Of a stretch of DNA of 64,000 nucleotides, positions 21,290 to 33,952 are shown piece by piece (the first letter of the stretch is position 1; every line of letters starts with the position of its first letter). This DNA is from Hydrangea macrophylla (Eukaryota; Streptophyta; Magnoliopsida; Cornales; Hydrangeaceae). The translations under genes were made by a program, and so were the position numbers. The stretch covers positions 74,370,634-74,434,633 of the forward strand of contig CM066997.1 in assembly GCA_033977485.1 (NCBI GenBank), written 5' to 3'. The notes under the pieces were generated by a model. It searched no databases. It saw only the letters and a list, made by a program, of their open reading frames with translations, and was not told the origin of the DNA.

Positions 21290-22969
21290 CGGCTTATTGG
21301 TCTATTTCATGTGTATTTAGACATTGTTCATTGACGTCAAGAACGTAAGGACTAGTCTTTTCGTGTATACTCAAATCCCAGTGATACCCTATGGGAGTTG
21401 GGACCAGAATGGGAGTTAGTATTACGTTAGGAGACACATGGGATATATGTGTAGGCTGAGCCATGGTTGGGTGGCCGAGGTGGTGAACATAAGGTGTATT
21501 TGGATTGAATATTGTGGGATTTTTTTTATTTGCACCTGTACAGTTGTAATGTGGTTTATTATTTCCAATTATATGAAATTCAAGGAATTGGTAGACGTGT
21601 AGTTTTCATGATTTTAAATAATTTTGGTGTTGTGCCGTTAGCTGAAACGTAGTCTTTTATCTACAACGTACCATTTTTGGAAACATAGTCATTTGATAAT
21701 AAACTGGACCAAATTAGTAAATTGAATATTTTGGATACTTAGATTCATAGTTTATGGCCGTTTCGGGTTAACTGAAGTAAAACGACGATCCGAACAACTA
21801 TCGTGTTTTACACTTTTCCTAAAAACGTCATCTTGACACTATTTTTATTGATTTTCAGAATCTGCTGAACATCATCTATATAAGAGCTAAAATTTAATAA
21901 TTAATTTCTGAATTATCTATTTAGAATTAATGAACGGAGACACACGTCTTTCGTTAGAAATTTTATTCTTGACATTTTTCGTGTTTTAAGTTTTGTCTAA
22001 TTCCAGTTCTTTGTTGGAAATAAATTCATTTTAATTAATAGCACCTTGTTATTAGTTTCTATTATTGTACTAAGTTCTATTTGTACACGATGGTAGGCCC
22101 ACTAATGGTTTGCAGGTATCGGCCTACCATAGTTAAGAAAGGTAAGTAATTAGTTGTTTTAATTCGGGCAAGAAACTACTTGCTACCACATAAATGAAAC
22201 TACTCTATTGTCCTGATATGTGTGTGGAACTACCTGTCTTGGCCCAAGAATATTGTAGTGTGGTTTGTATTCTACGGGTTCAAGTTGGATCCATAAGACT
22301 TGTGTTTTGTTTAACTCATACCAGCCATGTGACTGACCCAAGTGTGTTATGCATTCGGGTGCATTTCTGTTTGAAACGTAGTCGGATGACGTGTGTAGGA
22401 TAGTATAGTTGGAGTTCATTTTGGAGCAGCCGATCTGTTTGTGAAGTTGAAGATATCTACTTTTCATTCTTTATGTATTATATGACACTCTTTTATTTAG
22501 TTGGCATTGTGAACCAAGGTTGAGAACTTGTATTAGATGCAGTTATATTTTAGTTGTATTATTGGACTTGGGGGGACGTTTATAGTACATCTGACCTGAG
22601 ATAGTGTAGAGTTGAAATTATTTCATTTCTTATTATAACTAGATAATTTTATTATAATTCAATGGAGGAAAATTTTATTATTTCTATGTAAAGGGAAACA
22701 TTTGGTTTTCATTTTGTAATAAATGAGAATGGAAAAAATTTGAAATGTGGATTTTTCTTGTAATATTTTTGGGAATGAGTTTGATGATAAATGAGTTTTG
22801 TTTAAATAGAAATCATATGATTTATGAAAGTAATTAAATTCATTTTTTCTTAAAATGGTGTTTTAAATTTGGGTGTGGGTTAGCAAGCTTGAATTTTTGG
22901 GAGGTTGAATATTGATCAGGGTATGCACTTGATTGGATATTTGACTTTCCAAAAATTCGTGGTGCGACA
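21290..22969 (+). mobile_element. 5' LTR (3' part only) of the LARD-like element
   Basis: Homologous to the end of the 3' LTR. It ends GGTGCGACA, against GGTGTCACA in the 3' LTR. The left breakpoint near 21289 follows CAAAATTGGGTGTCTACACC, where similarity to the other LTR ceases. Confidence 0.8.
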
Positions 22970-22972
22970 GTT

Positions 22973-22984
22973 TTGTATCAGAGC
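22973..22984 (+). promoter_or_regulatory. Primer-binding site, initiator-Met tRNA type
   Basis: TTGTATCAGAGC lies three bases after the LTR and matches the usual plant site TGGTATCAGAGC with one change. Confidence 0.75.
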
Positions 22985-24028
22985 TTATGGTTAGCTTAGC
23001 GAGTCTAAGTGATTCTCGTAATGTGGTTTATGGGTTGGTCAGAGCCTTAGGTTTGCGGATTTTTGGGATGGGGACTATGTGTTATTAAGTGCTTCTATTG
23101 CTTTGTGCTACTATGTGTTTCATGATACTATGTGTTTTGTTCTACAGTGTGCATTGTAACATGTTAGTCTTAAATGCATGTCATTTTCGGGATGGCTTAA
23201 TAGGAGCATACATGATACTGTTTAGATTTGCATGTTAGTGCATGCATCTTTGGTTGTAACGTTGGGGGTCTTATCAAGGGAAGTTTTCTTTTGGATCATG
23301 GAGGGAGAGATTAAAAAAATCTATGTGAAGGACTAAAAAAATCTTATTTGGGAGTTAGAGGCAGAGATTGGATATCTGGACTTCTCATGTGATCAACTGA
23401 TTTTCTTATCTCTATTGATTATCTATTGTTTTTTTTATGCGGAATCTATTACTATTGGTATTCTAGATTTCTTATCTTCTGATGCGGATATCATCAACGG
23501 GTATTCTAGATTTCTTATGATTATGATGTTGCTATTCTTATATATAGGAACTCTATTTTGTATGATTACTCTGGTGTAATTGTCGATGATATTCTGTTCT
23601 CAATGACATATTATGATCCGGATGGTTATAGATTTATCTTCAACGGTAGTATCGTCTTTTCAATCTTATTACTAGCAAGAAGTTTTGGAAGAATGAGCAT
23701 TCGCAGATACATTGGTTGATTAGTGAGTATTGAGAATTTCAAGGAGTATTAGAGTGGGGGTAAATGGTTTCATTCCTAATTTTATTCTTATATGTTGCAT
23801 TATTATCTATGTCTTAATTATCTGCTAACATTTAACAATTGACTATATAAGGCTAAATGTATATACATGAGGCTTTCCTTGTTTGGATTATTCGCTAGAT
23901 ATACTGGGCCTTGTATTGTTGAGAGTTAAATGTGAATCTGTGTTTTCTATTAGTTGTGTGTTTAACAATATTTATGAATAAGTATTTGTATTACTGTCGC
24001 TTCAAATTTCAAGACGAATTTTTCTTTA
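22985..24028 (+). other. Non-coding interior of the LARD-like element
   Basis: About 1.04 kb with stops in all frames and no gag or pol motif. The last 40 bases (AAGACGAATTTTTCTTTAAGG) resemble the non-coding lead-in to the purine tract in Tekay elements. Confidence 0.7.
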
Positions 24029-24040
24029 AGGAGGGTAGAA
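24029..24040 (+). promoter_or_regulatory. Polypurine tract
   Basis: AGGAGGGTAGAA ends exactly at the TG of the 3' LTR. It is the expected plus-strand primer. Confidence 0.75.
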
Positions 24041-24425
24041 TGTAACAACTCTAATTTTCTAAGTGCTTTTAGTAATTTTTATATTATTATTTTCAAGTAT
24101 CAGACATTAACTATGTGTATGTATCTTAGTGACACCTAATTAAAATATTGAAGTAGCATGTACAGGTTGTTAGTATGTTAAGTAGTGTGCTTAACATAGA
24201 AATTTAGTGCCCGGGGTCATGGGTACCCATTGGGCTAATCATTTATCACTTCAGAATGCATTTTCGGGCCTTTTTGTGAGGTCCTTAGACAAAAAATAGG
24301 ATTTACATGTTTGTGTGTGTTTTATTGATAAGTGTTGTGTGTGAAATATATATACACATTTATTAAACCCTAGCCCCCATTTAACGGAAAAAAAAGGGAA
24401 GAGAGGAAAAGAAAACAGAGAACAG

Positions 24426-24463
<38 letters not shown>

Positions 24464-24548
24464 AGAAGAAGAAGAAGAAGAAGAAGAATAAGAAGAAAAA
24501 AAAAGGAGGAGCCCCAAACTTATGTTTTGCGTAAACATCATCAACCTT

Positions 24549-24596
<48 letters not shown>

Positions 24597-27067
24597 AGAA
24601 GAAGAAGAAGAAGAATAAGAAGAAAAAAAAAGGAGGAGCCCCAAACTTATGTTTTGCGTAATCATCATCAACCTTGAAGCCCTAAATCGGTGAGTTAAAC
24701 TTTTGTTTTGAATATATATATATTGGAATATATTTGTATTTGAATCTATGTGTAAACTAGGATTTACAATGAAGATTGATTTTTGTGATCTTGTTGTTGT
24801 GGTTATGAATATGTGACTATTTTGATTAATCTAAATTTACGGTGGTTGAAGGAGAAAATAATTCATATAAAATTGTGGTTATTGAATTTTAGAATTCTGC
24901 TGGCATAAAACGCGATTCTGCACGTGTTTCGTCTAGTGGTGTTTTTCCCGATTCTACACCGTTTGGGGCAAAAAATTCATATTACAGTAGCAGTTTTATG
25001 AAGGTTAAAATAAGTGTATTTGCTATATCACATTTTTGTGTGATTTCGTGTTCGTTAATATGAATTAATTTGTTTGTACTTAGAGAGATATGAGTTCTCA
25101 TTTATAATAGAGCTTTGTGAAATTGTGACTGTGTGATTTTGTGTGGGTTATGAATCTGTGTGGACATGTAGCTGGTAATATAATTTTAATGAAAATTTGA
25201 TTTAGGATGTATGAATCTCTTATAAAGTTGAGTTTTGTGAAAAACGTGGATGTATGAACGTTAGAAAAGTCCTTAGAGTTCACCACTGCTCCTTATGATT
25301 TTAGGTGACGACTTCGTGGGTGACCCGTCTTTGTGTGATTAGACGGCGACTACGTGGATTACCCGTCTCTTCACTTTTAAGCCTTATGCTTGGCTTGTTG
25401 GTCTATTTCATGTGTATTTAGACATTGTTTATTGACGTCAAGAATGTAAGGACTAGCCTTTTGGTGTATACTCAAATCCCAGTGACACCGCATGGGAGTT
25501 GGGACCGAAGTGGGAGTTAGTATTACATTAGGAGACACATGGGATATATATGTAGGCTGAGCCATGGATGGGTGGGTGAGGTGGTGAACATAAGGTGTAA
25601 TTGGATTGAACATTAGTGATTTTTTTTATTTGCGGCTGTACGGTTGTAATTTGGTTTATTATTTTCAATTATTTGAAATTCTAGGAATTGGTAGACATGT
25701 AGTTTTCATGATTTTAAATAATTTCGGTGTTTTGCCGTTAGCTGAAGCATAGTCTTTTATCTGCAATGTACAATTTTTGGGAACGTAGCAATTTGATAAT
25801 AAATTGGACTAGATTAGTAAATTGAATATTTTGGATACTTAGATTCATTGTTTATAGCCGTTTCGCGTAAACAGAAGTAAAACGACGATCCGAAGAACTT
25901 TTGTGTTTGACACTTTTCCTAACAACATCATCATGGCACTATTTTCATCAATTTTTAGAATCTGCTGAACATCGTCTATATAAGAGCTGAAGTTTAATAA
26001 TTTATTTCTAAATTATCTATTTAGAATTAATGAACGGGGGTGCGTGTCTTTACTTGGAAATTTTATCCTTGACATTTTTCTAGTTTTAAGTTTTGTCTAA
26101 TTCTAGTTCTTTGTTGGAGATAAATTCATTTAAATTAATAGAACTTTGTTATTGGTTTCTATTATTGTGTTAAGTTCTATTTGTACAGGATGGTAGGCCC
26201 ACTAATGGTTTGCAGGTATCGGCCTACCATAGTTAAGAAAGGTAAGTATTTAGTTGTTTTAATTCGGGAAAGAAACTACTTGCCACCACATAAGTGGATT
26301 ACTCTATTGTCCAAATATATGTATGAAACTACCTGTCTTGGCCCAAGATTATTGTAGTGTGGTTTGTATTCTACAGGTTCAAGTTGGATCCATAAGACTG
26401 GTGTTTTGTTTAACTCATACCAGCCATGTGACTGATCTCGAGTGTGTTATGCATTCAGGTGCGTTTCTGTTTGAAACGTAGTTGGATGAGTGTGCAGGAT
26501 AATATAGTTGGAGTTCATTGTGGAGCAGCCGATCTATTTGTGAAGTTGAAGATATCTACTTTTCATTCTTTATGTATTATATGATACTCTTTTATTTAGT
26601 TTGCATTGTGAGCCAAGGTTGAGAACTTGTGTTAGATATAGTTATATTTCAGTTGTATTATTGGACTTTGGGGGATGTTTATAGCAGATCTAACCTGAGA
26701 TAGTGTAGTGTTGAAATTATTCCATTTATTATTATAACCAGATAATTTTATTGTGATTCAATGTGGGAAAATTTTTATTATTTCTATGTAAAGGGAAACG
26801 TTTGATTTTCATTTTGTAATAAATAAGAATGGAGAAAATTTGAAGCGTGGATTTTTCTTGTAATATTTTTGAGAATGAGTTTGATGATAAATGAGTTTTG
26901 TTTAAATAGAAATCATATGGTTTATGAAAGTAATTAAATTCATTTTTCTTTAAATGGTCTTTTAAAATTGGGTATGGGTTAGCAAGCTTGAATTTTTGGG
27001 TGGTTGAATATTGATCAGGGTATGCACTTGATTGGATATTTGGCTTTCCAAAAATTCAGGTGTCACA
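24041..27067 (+). mobile_element. 3' LTR of the LARD-like element
   Basis: Starts TGTAACAACTC and ends GGTGTCACA, 3.03 kb. A TATA-rich region at 24345-24362 precedes a GA/GAA-rich leader. The five bases after it are TCTTC; the matching 5' flank is lost. Confidence 0.8.
24430..24679 (+). repeat. Tandem duplication of about 125 bp with (GA)n(GAA)n
   Basis: Two copies (24430-24551 and 24552-24679) each consist of a GA tract, a GAA tract, an A-rich run and the unique sequence GCCCCAAACTTATGTTTTGC. They differ in microsatellite length and one base (AAACATCAT against AATCATCAT). Serine/leucine-rich open frames here are repeat translations. Confidence 0.9.
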
Positions 27068-28686
27068 TCTTCAGTCCATATTAAAGGTGACTCATAGCTG
27101 GTTATCGAAGAGATACCAGGTGATTTCGTGTCAAAAGCTTGGAATTTTCTCTATTCCACTCTATAGCTACTCAGCTGATCAACGATTTTGATGACATCAC
27201 AGTCGTCATATCTCAATATTGTCCAATTGGGATGCCGATGGGCTTGCCAAGGTTGGTTCAAGATCAATACAAGAGGTTGAGGAGAAAAGTATCACTATCC
27301 TTCAGCGTTCACTCCCTTCGGTGACTAAAAGAGAATGGTGTGTTGAGACTGCCTCTATTCTACTTGAGTAGAGCGATTGGAGAACTCCTATCAAGGAATA
27401 TCGTAATCACCCTGATGTGAGGGCAGACCGTTGAACTAGGATGTTTATAGTCCAATTTGTCCTTTTTGATGGAGAATTGTTCAAAAAAGTCATTGGGGAT
27501 GATGTCGTCCTAAATTGTTTGGGCAAGAGGAAGGCCATGAAGATCATGTATGAGGTCCATGAAGGAATTTGTAGGGTTCATTAAGCCGGCACCAAAATGA
27601 AATGATTGATCAAGCAATATAACTTTTACTGGCCAGCTATGCTAAAAGATTGTATCAACTAGGCCAAAGGATATCAGGCATGTCAAAGGCATGGCCCTAT
27701 TCAAAGGGTGGCAGCCAAAATTTTACATCCAATCATTAAGTCATGGCCCTTCAGAGGATGGATGATGGACTTAATTGGAAAAGTTCATCCAACTTCATCT
27801 GGGCAACATTGTTTTATCATAGTGGCCATCGATTACTTCACTAAGTGAGTAGAGGCTATACCTGCAAGATTAGTCACTCGGGCAATTATTATCAGGTTCA
27901 TTGAGCAATACATCATACACCGGTTTGGCTTACTAGAAATAATTACGCCCGATCAAGGCTCAGTGTTCACTGGAGATAAGACCAAAAGTTTCGCAGAAAG
28001 TATGGGCGTAAAAATTCTTACTTCCACCCCATACTATGCCCAGGCAAATGGCCAAGCCGAGTTTTCTAAAAAAGTTATCAAAGGGTTCTACGAAAAATGA
28101 TAAAGGAAAATCCCAGGTCATGGGACTCACTCCTTTCTGAGGCAGTATGGGCTTATCGGACATCCAAAAACAAACAAGTACAGGAATAATACCATTTGCT
28201 TTAACTTACGGGCATGATGCAATACTGCCCATGGAAGTGACAATCTAATCAGCAAGAAGGGCATTTGCAAAATCAGTTAGAACCTGCCGATTATACTGAA
28301 GCTATGATCACTGAGTTAGAAGGGTTGGATGAGGTCAGATTACATGCTCTAGATTAGTTTAAAGTGCAGAAAAACTATGCTGCCAAATCTTACAATAAAA
28401 AAGTAAGGGCAAAGTCATTTGGTTTAGAGAAGCTCGTTTGGAAGGTCTATCGGTGAAAAGGATAGGAGGTATGGTAAGTGGTCCATTAATTGGGAAGGAC
28501 CATTTGTGATCTTTCAAAATTTAAGGGTGGTGCTTATCAGTTGCGTGACATTGATGGTGAAGTCCATTCAAGATTAATTAATGGTTAGTATTTAAAGTCC
28601 TATTATCCTACACTATAGGAAATTGTAGATTTGGAGTTCAGACCAAACCCAGACATAGAATATGAACCACTCATCAATCCGAAGTA
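27068..28686 (+). pseudogene. Gypsy (Tat/Ogre-like) RNase H end and integrase
   Basis: Read across several frames, the region shows the HHCC zinc-binding part (VHEGIC, then YWPAMLKDC, CQACQRHG-like) and the DDE core. The first Asp is in WMMDLIGKVHP, the second in TPDQGSVF, and the Glu in NGQAEFSKKVI. It ends with the usual C-terminal segments AKSYNKKV and a final stop at 28684-28686 after INPK. The enzyme would insert the cDNA into the host genome. In-frame stops (for example KCVE read as K-stop-VE near 27846) and frameshifts before 27450 and after 28170 inactivate it. Downstream genes are antisense and end convergently 60 bp away. Confidence 0.85.
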
Positions 28687-28746
28687 AAATACATGAGTAG
28701 AAGGGGATGATTGTTTCATTCATTCAAGAGAATATTTACAAAAAAA

Positions 28747-30051
28747 TCAAAAGAAGGAAAGACGCAAATAGAAAGGAACAAAAGCAAGTAAAATACGACC
28801 GATAAGGCTAGTCCTCATCGGTCTAAGATACATCGACCATCTTATTTTATGCCCAGGCCTCTCGGCCTGCCTGTCAACCTCTTCAAGACAGCCTGCCAAG
28901 AACTCTGCTTCCCTCTTCCACCGCCACTTTCCCTGTTTAACATAATCAAGGAAGCACTCCAGGTTCGTGATCCTTCTTCGAGAAGACCTCTCCCCAACCA
29001 GTATAGAGGCTGGAAGGTCGTCATTCGATAAATTACCAAAATTTGAGACCCAAGCCTCCTCTAGCTCTGGAGCATCCTTGGGCAGAGAGACTCCTTCCCT
29101 GGAGCTTTCTCCCACTTCAAAAGCCCTCGGTCAGACTGGGCTGTCATCATCATCGGCCCTAGAGACCGACCTTGCTTCACCTTCAGAAGAACCATCGGTC
29201 TCCAGGATGATGGTTTCCTTATTTTTGTCTCTAGCAGGGGCACGAAGCCTCTGCTCTTGGAGACGAGCATATCATTGTCATCCATTCACTGGAGGTACAG
29301 CTGAAGACTCCTCGATCGCTGGAACAGCTGGCACATCACTTGCTACTGGATCTTCTTCAGGCTCCACCAGCACAACAGCGTGGGCAGCTCGAACAGCCTA
29401 ATAAGGGATATTTTGAGGTGCCGAATTTGCCTACAAATCCCCCCAGAGGGCCCACATTGCTTGTTCAATGCTAGGAATCTGCCCGTTTGGCCCCATCAGG
29501 AAGTCTGAGCTCAAACGGGATTGGATGGCCATTTTGGGGGCCTCTTTTTGGTAACCCTTTTTCCCTGACAGAAGGATCTTTATCCGGTCATGGAAAGCAT
29601 TTGCATTGAATGTACGAGGAAAGATACCCTCATATTGAACAAGCACAACAGCGACCGAAACTAGAACATAGGGATATTTTCCCTAGTCTTTGTTGGGCTG
29701 ATTAAGCTCAGACAGCACATTGTGCCCGCTTGAACGCATACAATAGACCTTTCCCCTAGTACAGAGAATCTTGTAGTAGTCTAGAATGGTTTGCACTATC
29801 ATCTTTAACCATAAACAAACATTGAGCACGTCAAAACCATAGAACAAACTGAGAGTGTTTGGGATACACACGTGGAGTGCCAACCCTAGCATTGTCAGAA
29901 AATCTACCACACCAGTAAGCAAGGGAAAGTAGATGCCAACTACCAGCAATAGGTAGGCCCTGTAAGAAATAAGCCCTCAGGTGTCTGGTATCTCACAATG
30001 AGATCGGAAGCAAGCCTAGGTCTCCTCGGTTGCTAGAAAGTTGATAGCCAT
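28747..30051 (-). pseudogene. Antisense ORF 2 of element B, unknown protein
   Basis: From an ATG at 30049-30051 a broken - strand reading runs to a TAA at 28747. Surviving segments are: a hydrophobic part (LLVVGIYFPLLTGVVDFLTM, then NVCLWLKMIVQTILDYY, near 29680-29950), a basic part with GKKGYQKEAPKMAIQ and FLMGPNGQIPSIEQAMWALW (29431-29646), a low-complexity acidic stretch, and a charged helical tail (ECFLDYVKQGKWRWKREAE, 28747-29115). Stops or frameshifts fall near 29680, 29430, 29290 and 29120. I do not recognise the family. The hydrophobic segments could be buried helices rather than membrane spans. It lies downstream of the PMD gene on the same strand. Confidence 0.55.
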
Positions 30052-30154
30052 GGATGAAGAGGAAGAAAAGGGTTCGGAAGGCAGGGGGTTCTCTTGGTAG
30101 CAGAAGAAAGAGACTTGAAATTTTATAGGTATAGGGTTAGGGGATCACTAGGGC

Positions 30155-30162
30155 TATTATAT
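30155..30162 (-). promoter_or_regulatory. TATA-like box upstream of antisense ORF 2
   Basis: CCTATATAATAG on the - strand lies about 104 bp upstream of the ATG at 30051, a distance compatible with a plant core promoter and short leader. Confidence 0.4.
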
Positions 30163-30739
30163 AGGAACACCCACTTCTCAAAAGGAGATGGTTTAATTGG
30201 AAAACATCCCCTTTTGCCACCTAAAAATTCCCCATCTTTTGAAAGGATCTTAGCCCTACACGTGTCATTTCATCTAGACGGTCAAAATGGCCCTCTTTAA
30301 ACTCTGCATGCTTTTTCCATGTACGGAAGTGGCTGAAAAGACACTCATTTATTGATGGAAATCATTAGGTTTATTCTTTGGGAGATGGACAGTTAGCCAC
30401 AACCATCCATGTGTCATGATCGGAAGCGACAATGTCTCAAGAACGTCAGCTGCTTTAATTGATGTGACGTTTTGGGTCACAAACTTACAAAAAAGCTCTC
30501 CATCGTGTTAGATAGGCCTATAGACCTAAGACCTATCGGCCTACCACTTTTCTAACCTATGGTGGAAATAAAATCAATCAACAAAATGAACAGAAATTAA
30601 GACACAAACAACTCAAAAAAAATTCTCATTCATTTTTAAGGATCTTCATTACAAGGAATTACAGTAACAAAATACATGAACCGACCATCAGGCCAATGAA
30701 TACCTTCCTAAATTCTCCTTCAAAATAGCCCAGACCCTT
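30163..30739. other. Spacer between the two antisense genes
   Basis: No coding motif was recognised. It would hold the 3' UTR of the PMD gene and the promoter of the second antisense gene. Confidence 0.5.
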
Positions 30740-33700
30740 CTACCTTCCATTCATCTTCTTCAATACAGCATAGGTTAGCACCCCATTCTGTGGCACTAGG
30801 AAGAAGAGGGTGCAGTCTCTTGGCAAAGGACGACCTTTCTTGGCCACAGCAGCATCAACTATGGCTATATCCTTGAGACAAGCTTTCTCTTGAGTTTTAT
30901 AGTCCGCCAAATCCTTATAAAGGACCATGGTTCTCTGTTGAATCTTGTCAAGCTTTGTCACAAGTTGGCCTCGTATGATAGACGCACCTTTAAATCACTG
31001 CTTGGCCTCACCCACCGTTTTCACATCTTTATTATAGGCCAACAGCTTGGGTTCAAAATAAGCCCAAGCTTTGGCAGCAGTAGTAAAGGTTGCATGATAG
31101 GATGGAAAATGCTCCTTTAAGTCTTCCAGAATGGAATTCTACTCAGCATTGAGGGTAGGATCCTGCTGTAGGAGAAACGCTCTAGAGATGAAAACAAAAG
31201 GGGAAAGGGCTTCCTTTAGGGTGCTTAGGGAGAGCCTATTAATAAAATCCCTAGCACATTGAAGGTCTTCAGGCTTGGCTATTTGGACGATGGGCATTTT
31301 TACCTTTAGAGTGTTCCCATCCAGCTTTTGAAAAAATACAGCAGGATCAAAGGTAGTTGAGCCAGTAGGTTCCTGGAAACAAAAGTGAGACCTGTAGGAT
31401 CAGTTGAACAAATGGGAATGACTGGTATCAGGAGCCTAAGAAAAAATAGGTACCTGAGAAGTAGGCCAATCGACGTCCGTCGTTAATTCTGTCTGGCTTA
31501 CCATAATGGCCAAAGAGGATTCGGTCGTTTCATCCAAAAGGGATGACATCCCCACATCAATAATGGGATCACCGTTATGCTCTCCAGTCACTGCAGTATC
31601 AGGAGCAGTGCTTGAGGGGGCAGAGGTGGAAGCAAAATGGCTGGGGTCAGGATTGGTTGAAGGGCACTCTGTTTCCTTACCAGTAGGAAGGGAATCCAGG
31701 ACATTGGACACAACTAGATTTACCACCCTTGCAGTTTCATCCATCAACTCCTTTTCCAGTTCTTCTTCCTCGACAACATCCTTTTCCACTGAGACTATTT
31801 ATTGTTCATTTTGCTCTCTGGGCACTTCTTCTTCCTCATCAGTTGAGGAGACCACCGCCCCCTTTGTCCCTTTCACCAAAGAGGACACCATGGACTTCTG
31901 TCTCAGCCTCTTGGCCAATGGAAGAATCATGTCAAAGGAGGCAGAGGGTAGGACAACATCTTTGATAGCCATTTGACTGGCCAAGAAAGGAAGATCCGTT
32001 GATATAGAAGGTTGGCTCCTTATTCCCCTCTTCGTCAGTAGAGGTTGAGTAGGAACCACGGCCTGTCCAAACAGAATTCTATTAGTGTTAAAACAAGATC
32101 GAGATATGCACAAAGGATGAAAGAAATGTTTACTGGGATATCGGTGGCTGGGAGCATTTTTCTTTTCTTCATTCCAGGGATCTTGGTTATTTCCTCCTCA
32201 GAGGGGATAATTATAGCAGAGATTGAGACCGATAATTATAGCAGAGATTGAGACCGTATTTTTCGTTTGTTTTTTATTCTTTTTGGTAGTTAGGATAGAT
32301 GTTGGGGGAACAAGAGGCTCAACAACCATACCTCATGTATTTGGAGAGAGTTTCTGCAATAATACAGAAATGGGTTCTCCAAAGATAAGTCTGAACCTCT
32401 CAGCTCACCAAGCGTCGAAGGCAAGGGTTGTCCTTGAAAACTTCGTAAAAGGGTGGAAGATAAAATTTTTCTTGGCTAAGTTGGAGTCTTTCTTCACGAG
32501 TTTCACATGGGCAGCGGTGGTAAGCATCACCTGGTCGATTAAATCTACATTCATTGACTAAAAGTAAGAATCGGCACCATCTGGGTCAGCCCAAACTGAC
32601 GAGCCAGAAGCTGAGGGTGGTAAAATTCAGCCCCACATTTGTTGTTGCTCTTTGGCAAAGAAGAGCTATAAAGTATGTCCCGACAGACAAGGTAGTTGGA
32701 GAAAATTTTGTAATATAAGGCTTGTATTTCTTGTTCATCACCAACCAAATGGGTTGGAAGTCTAAGGAAGGAGGGAAGAGTTGAGGAAGAAGTTAAGGGA
32801 AGAAAAGAAGATGGAAGTCAGAGTTTGGTCTCATAGAAGAAAGAGAAACATGCATCAAAAGTGTGGTTTTTGTGTTTAACATCAACAGAATGACGAGTCA
32901 AGATTGCTGTGTTTGAAGGAGAACTATCGGCCAGTTGGAACTTAGGGAAGTAAAGATGAAGCCAAAGTTGGATAAGATATACAGGGGCCACTAGCATTTT
33001 TACAGCCCGAGATCAAAAAGTCTCTCACTCCTCTGCATAAGTGAGACCACACTAGGGTGGCCAGAGTTAGCGGCCTACCTTGGCTCAATGCCCAAGCAAG
33101 AGGGATGCACTCTTTTGTGATTGCCTGGGAGGTCGAGCAAAAAATGAACCGGTTTAGCCAATACAAAAGAAAAGCCATGTGTTTTTCTTCTGTTACCATG
33201 GATCCATCCTTCCCGCAGCAGTGAGTAGTGAACCCTCTGTAAGAGATCACGGGCTTTTTAGAGGACGGCTTCGAGAAAGATGAAGCTAGCCTGACCATTG
33301 TCAAAACCTGGAAAGACCTCCTCTCCTTAGGGGTAGAAGCCCAAGAAAAGGCTGACATCCTAGATTGTTGGGTCCATCAGTCCCCGTTTGAACAAAAAGC
33401 AATTCTGAGATTGAGACCAGAATGCTAGGGCAGCAAACAATAATGCTCAATCCACGGGATGTTTTTGTTTGCATAGCATAATGGCTTCATATATGCCCTC
33501 ATCTTCCATAAACCCTTCTTCACCGCCGCTACACGGTCTACCAATTCCACCCAACCAGCAGCCAAAGAAGGCCACCCCCGTACTGGGATTGATTATTTAT
33601 AATTTTGACGAAAGTGTCCTAGATTAAAAAGGTAATCACCGTGAATAAGGGAAAGGAAAGGTTGAAATCTTTAGGGGCAACCCCAAAGAAAGCAGGGCCT

Positions 33701-33854
33701 AAACCAACGGTCACAGAAGAAGTCTTCGTCGCCTCTAGGTTAATGAAGGGGGAAGAAAAGTGAGTGGAGGCGTGAGATAACAAAAGGACCTAAATATGTT
33801 CGGAATGGACATATCACTATCTAACGCAGCTGTACTAGGAGAAGTGGAGGCCAT
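30740..33854 (-). pseudogene. Antisense gene 1 of element B: plant mobile domain (PMD) protein
   Basis: From an ATG at 33852-33854 (MASTSPSTAALDSD) the - strand encodes, across several frames, a protein of the retroelement-type plant mobile domain (aminotransferase-like) family. Diagnostic segments, N to C, are: CFLFKRGLMDPTI-like (near 33380), DVSAFSW, EKHMAFLLYWLNRFIFC and ITKECIPLAWALSQGRPLTL (33000-33190), a GP-x-ISYPTL segment, then GAEFYHPQLLARQFGLTQ (near 32600). An acidic, Ser/Thr-rich tail (31436-32113) and a lysine/alanine-rich, probably coiled-coil C-terminus follow to a stop at 30740. Frameshifts and stops occur near 33790, 33600, 32940, 32550, 31795 and 31140. Host PMD proteins (MAIN/MAIL type) act in silencing; the role of the retroelement versions is not established. 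Confidence 0.75.
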
Positions 33855-33952
33855 CTTTGAGAAAAGAGTAAGGAAATAGAGGTTTAAAAGAAATTAGGGC
33901 AGAATTGGAGAAAGCAGAAGAAGAAGACAAACAAAGGATGACTAACAAAGGA

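Larger units (their letters stand above)
21290..27067 (+). mobile_element. Non-autonomous long-LTR gypsy element (LARD-like), 5' truncated
   Basis: About 1.7 kb at 21290-22969 is repeated in direct orientation at 25390-27067 with high identity by eye. Between them lie an iMet-type primer site, about 1.07 kb of non-coding DNA and a purine tract. Only the last part of the 5' LTR is present. The first roughly 1.35 kb is missing and is replaced by the Tekay scrap. The LTR start TGTAACA and the sequence before it resemble Tekay-type elements, so that lineage probably supplied its enzymes. Confidence 0.85.

Noticed and set aside
24251..24671. Serine/leucine-rich - strand open frames
   Set aside because: They are translations of GA and GAA microsatellites within an LTR; the two copies are the two units of the tandem duplication.
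28967..29401. 144-residue + strand frame
   Set aside because: Shadow of the antisense coding region; the - strand reading has protein-like composition and a promoter context. The same holds for the + frame at 31506-31976.
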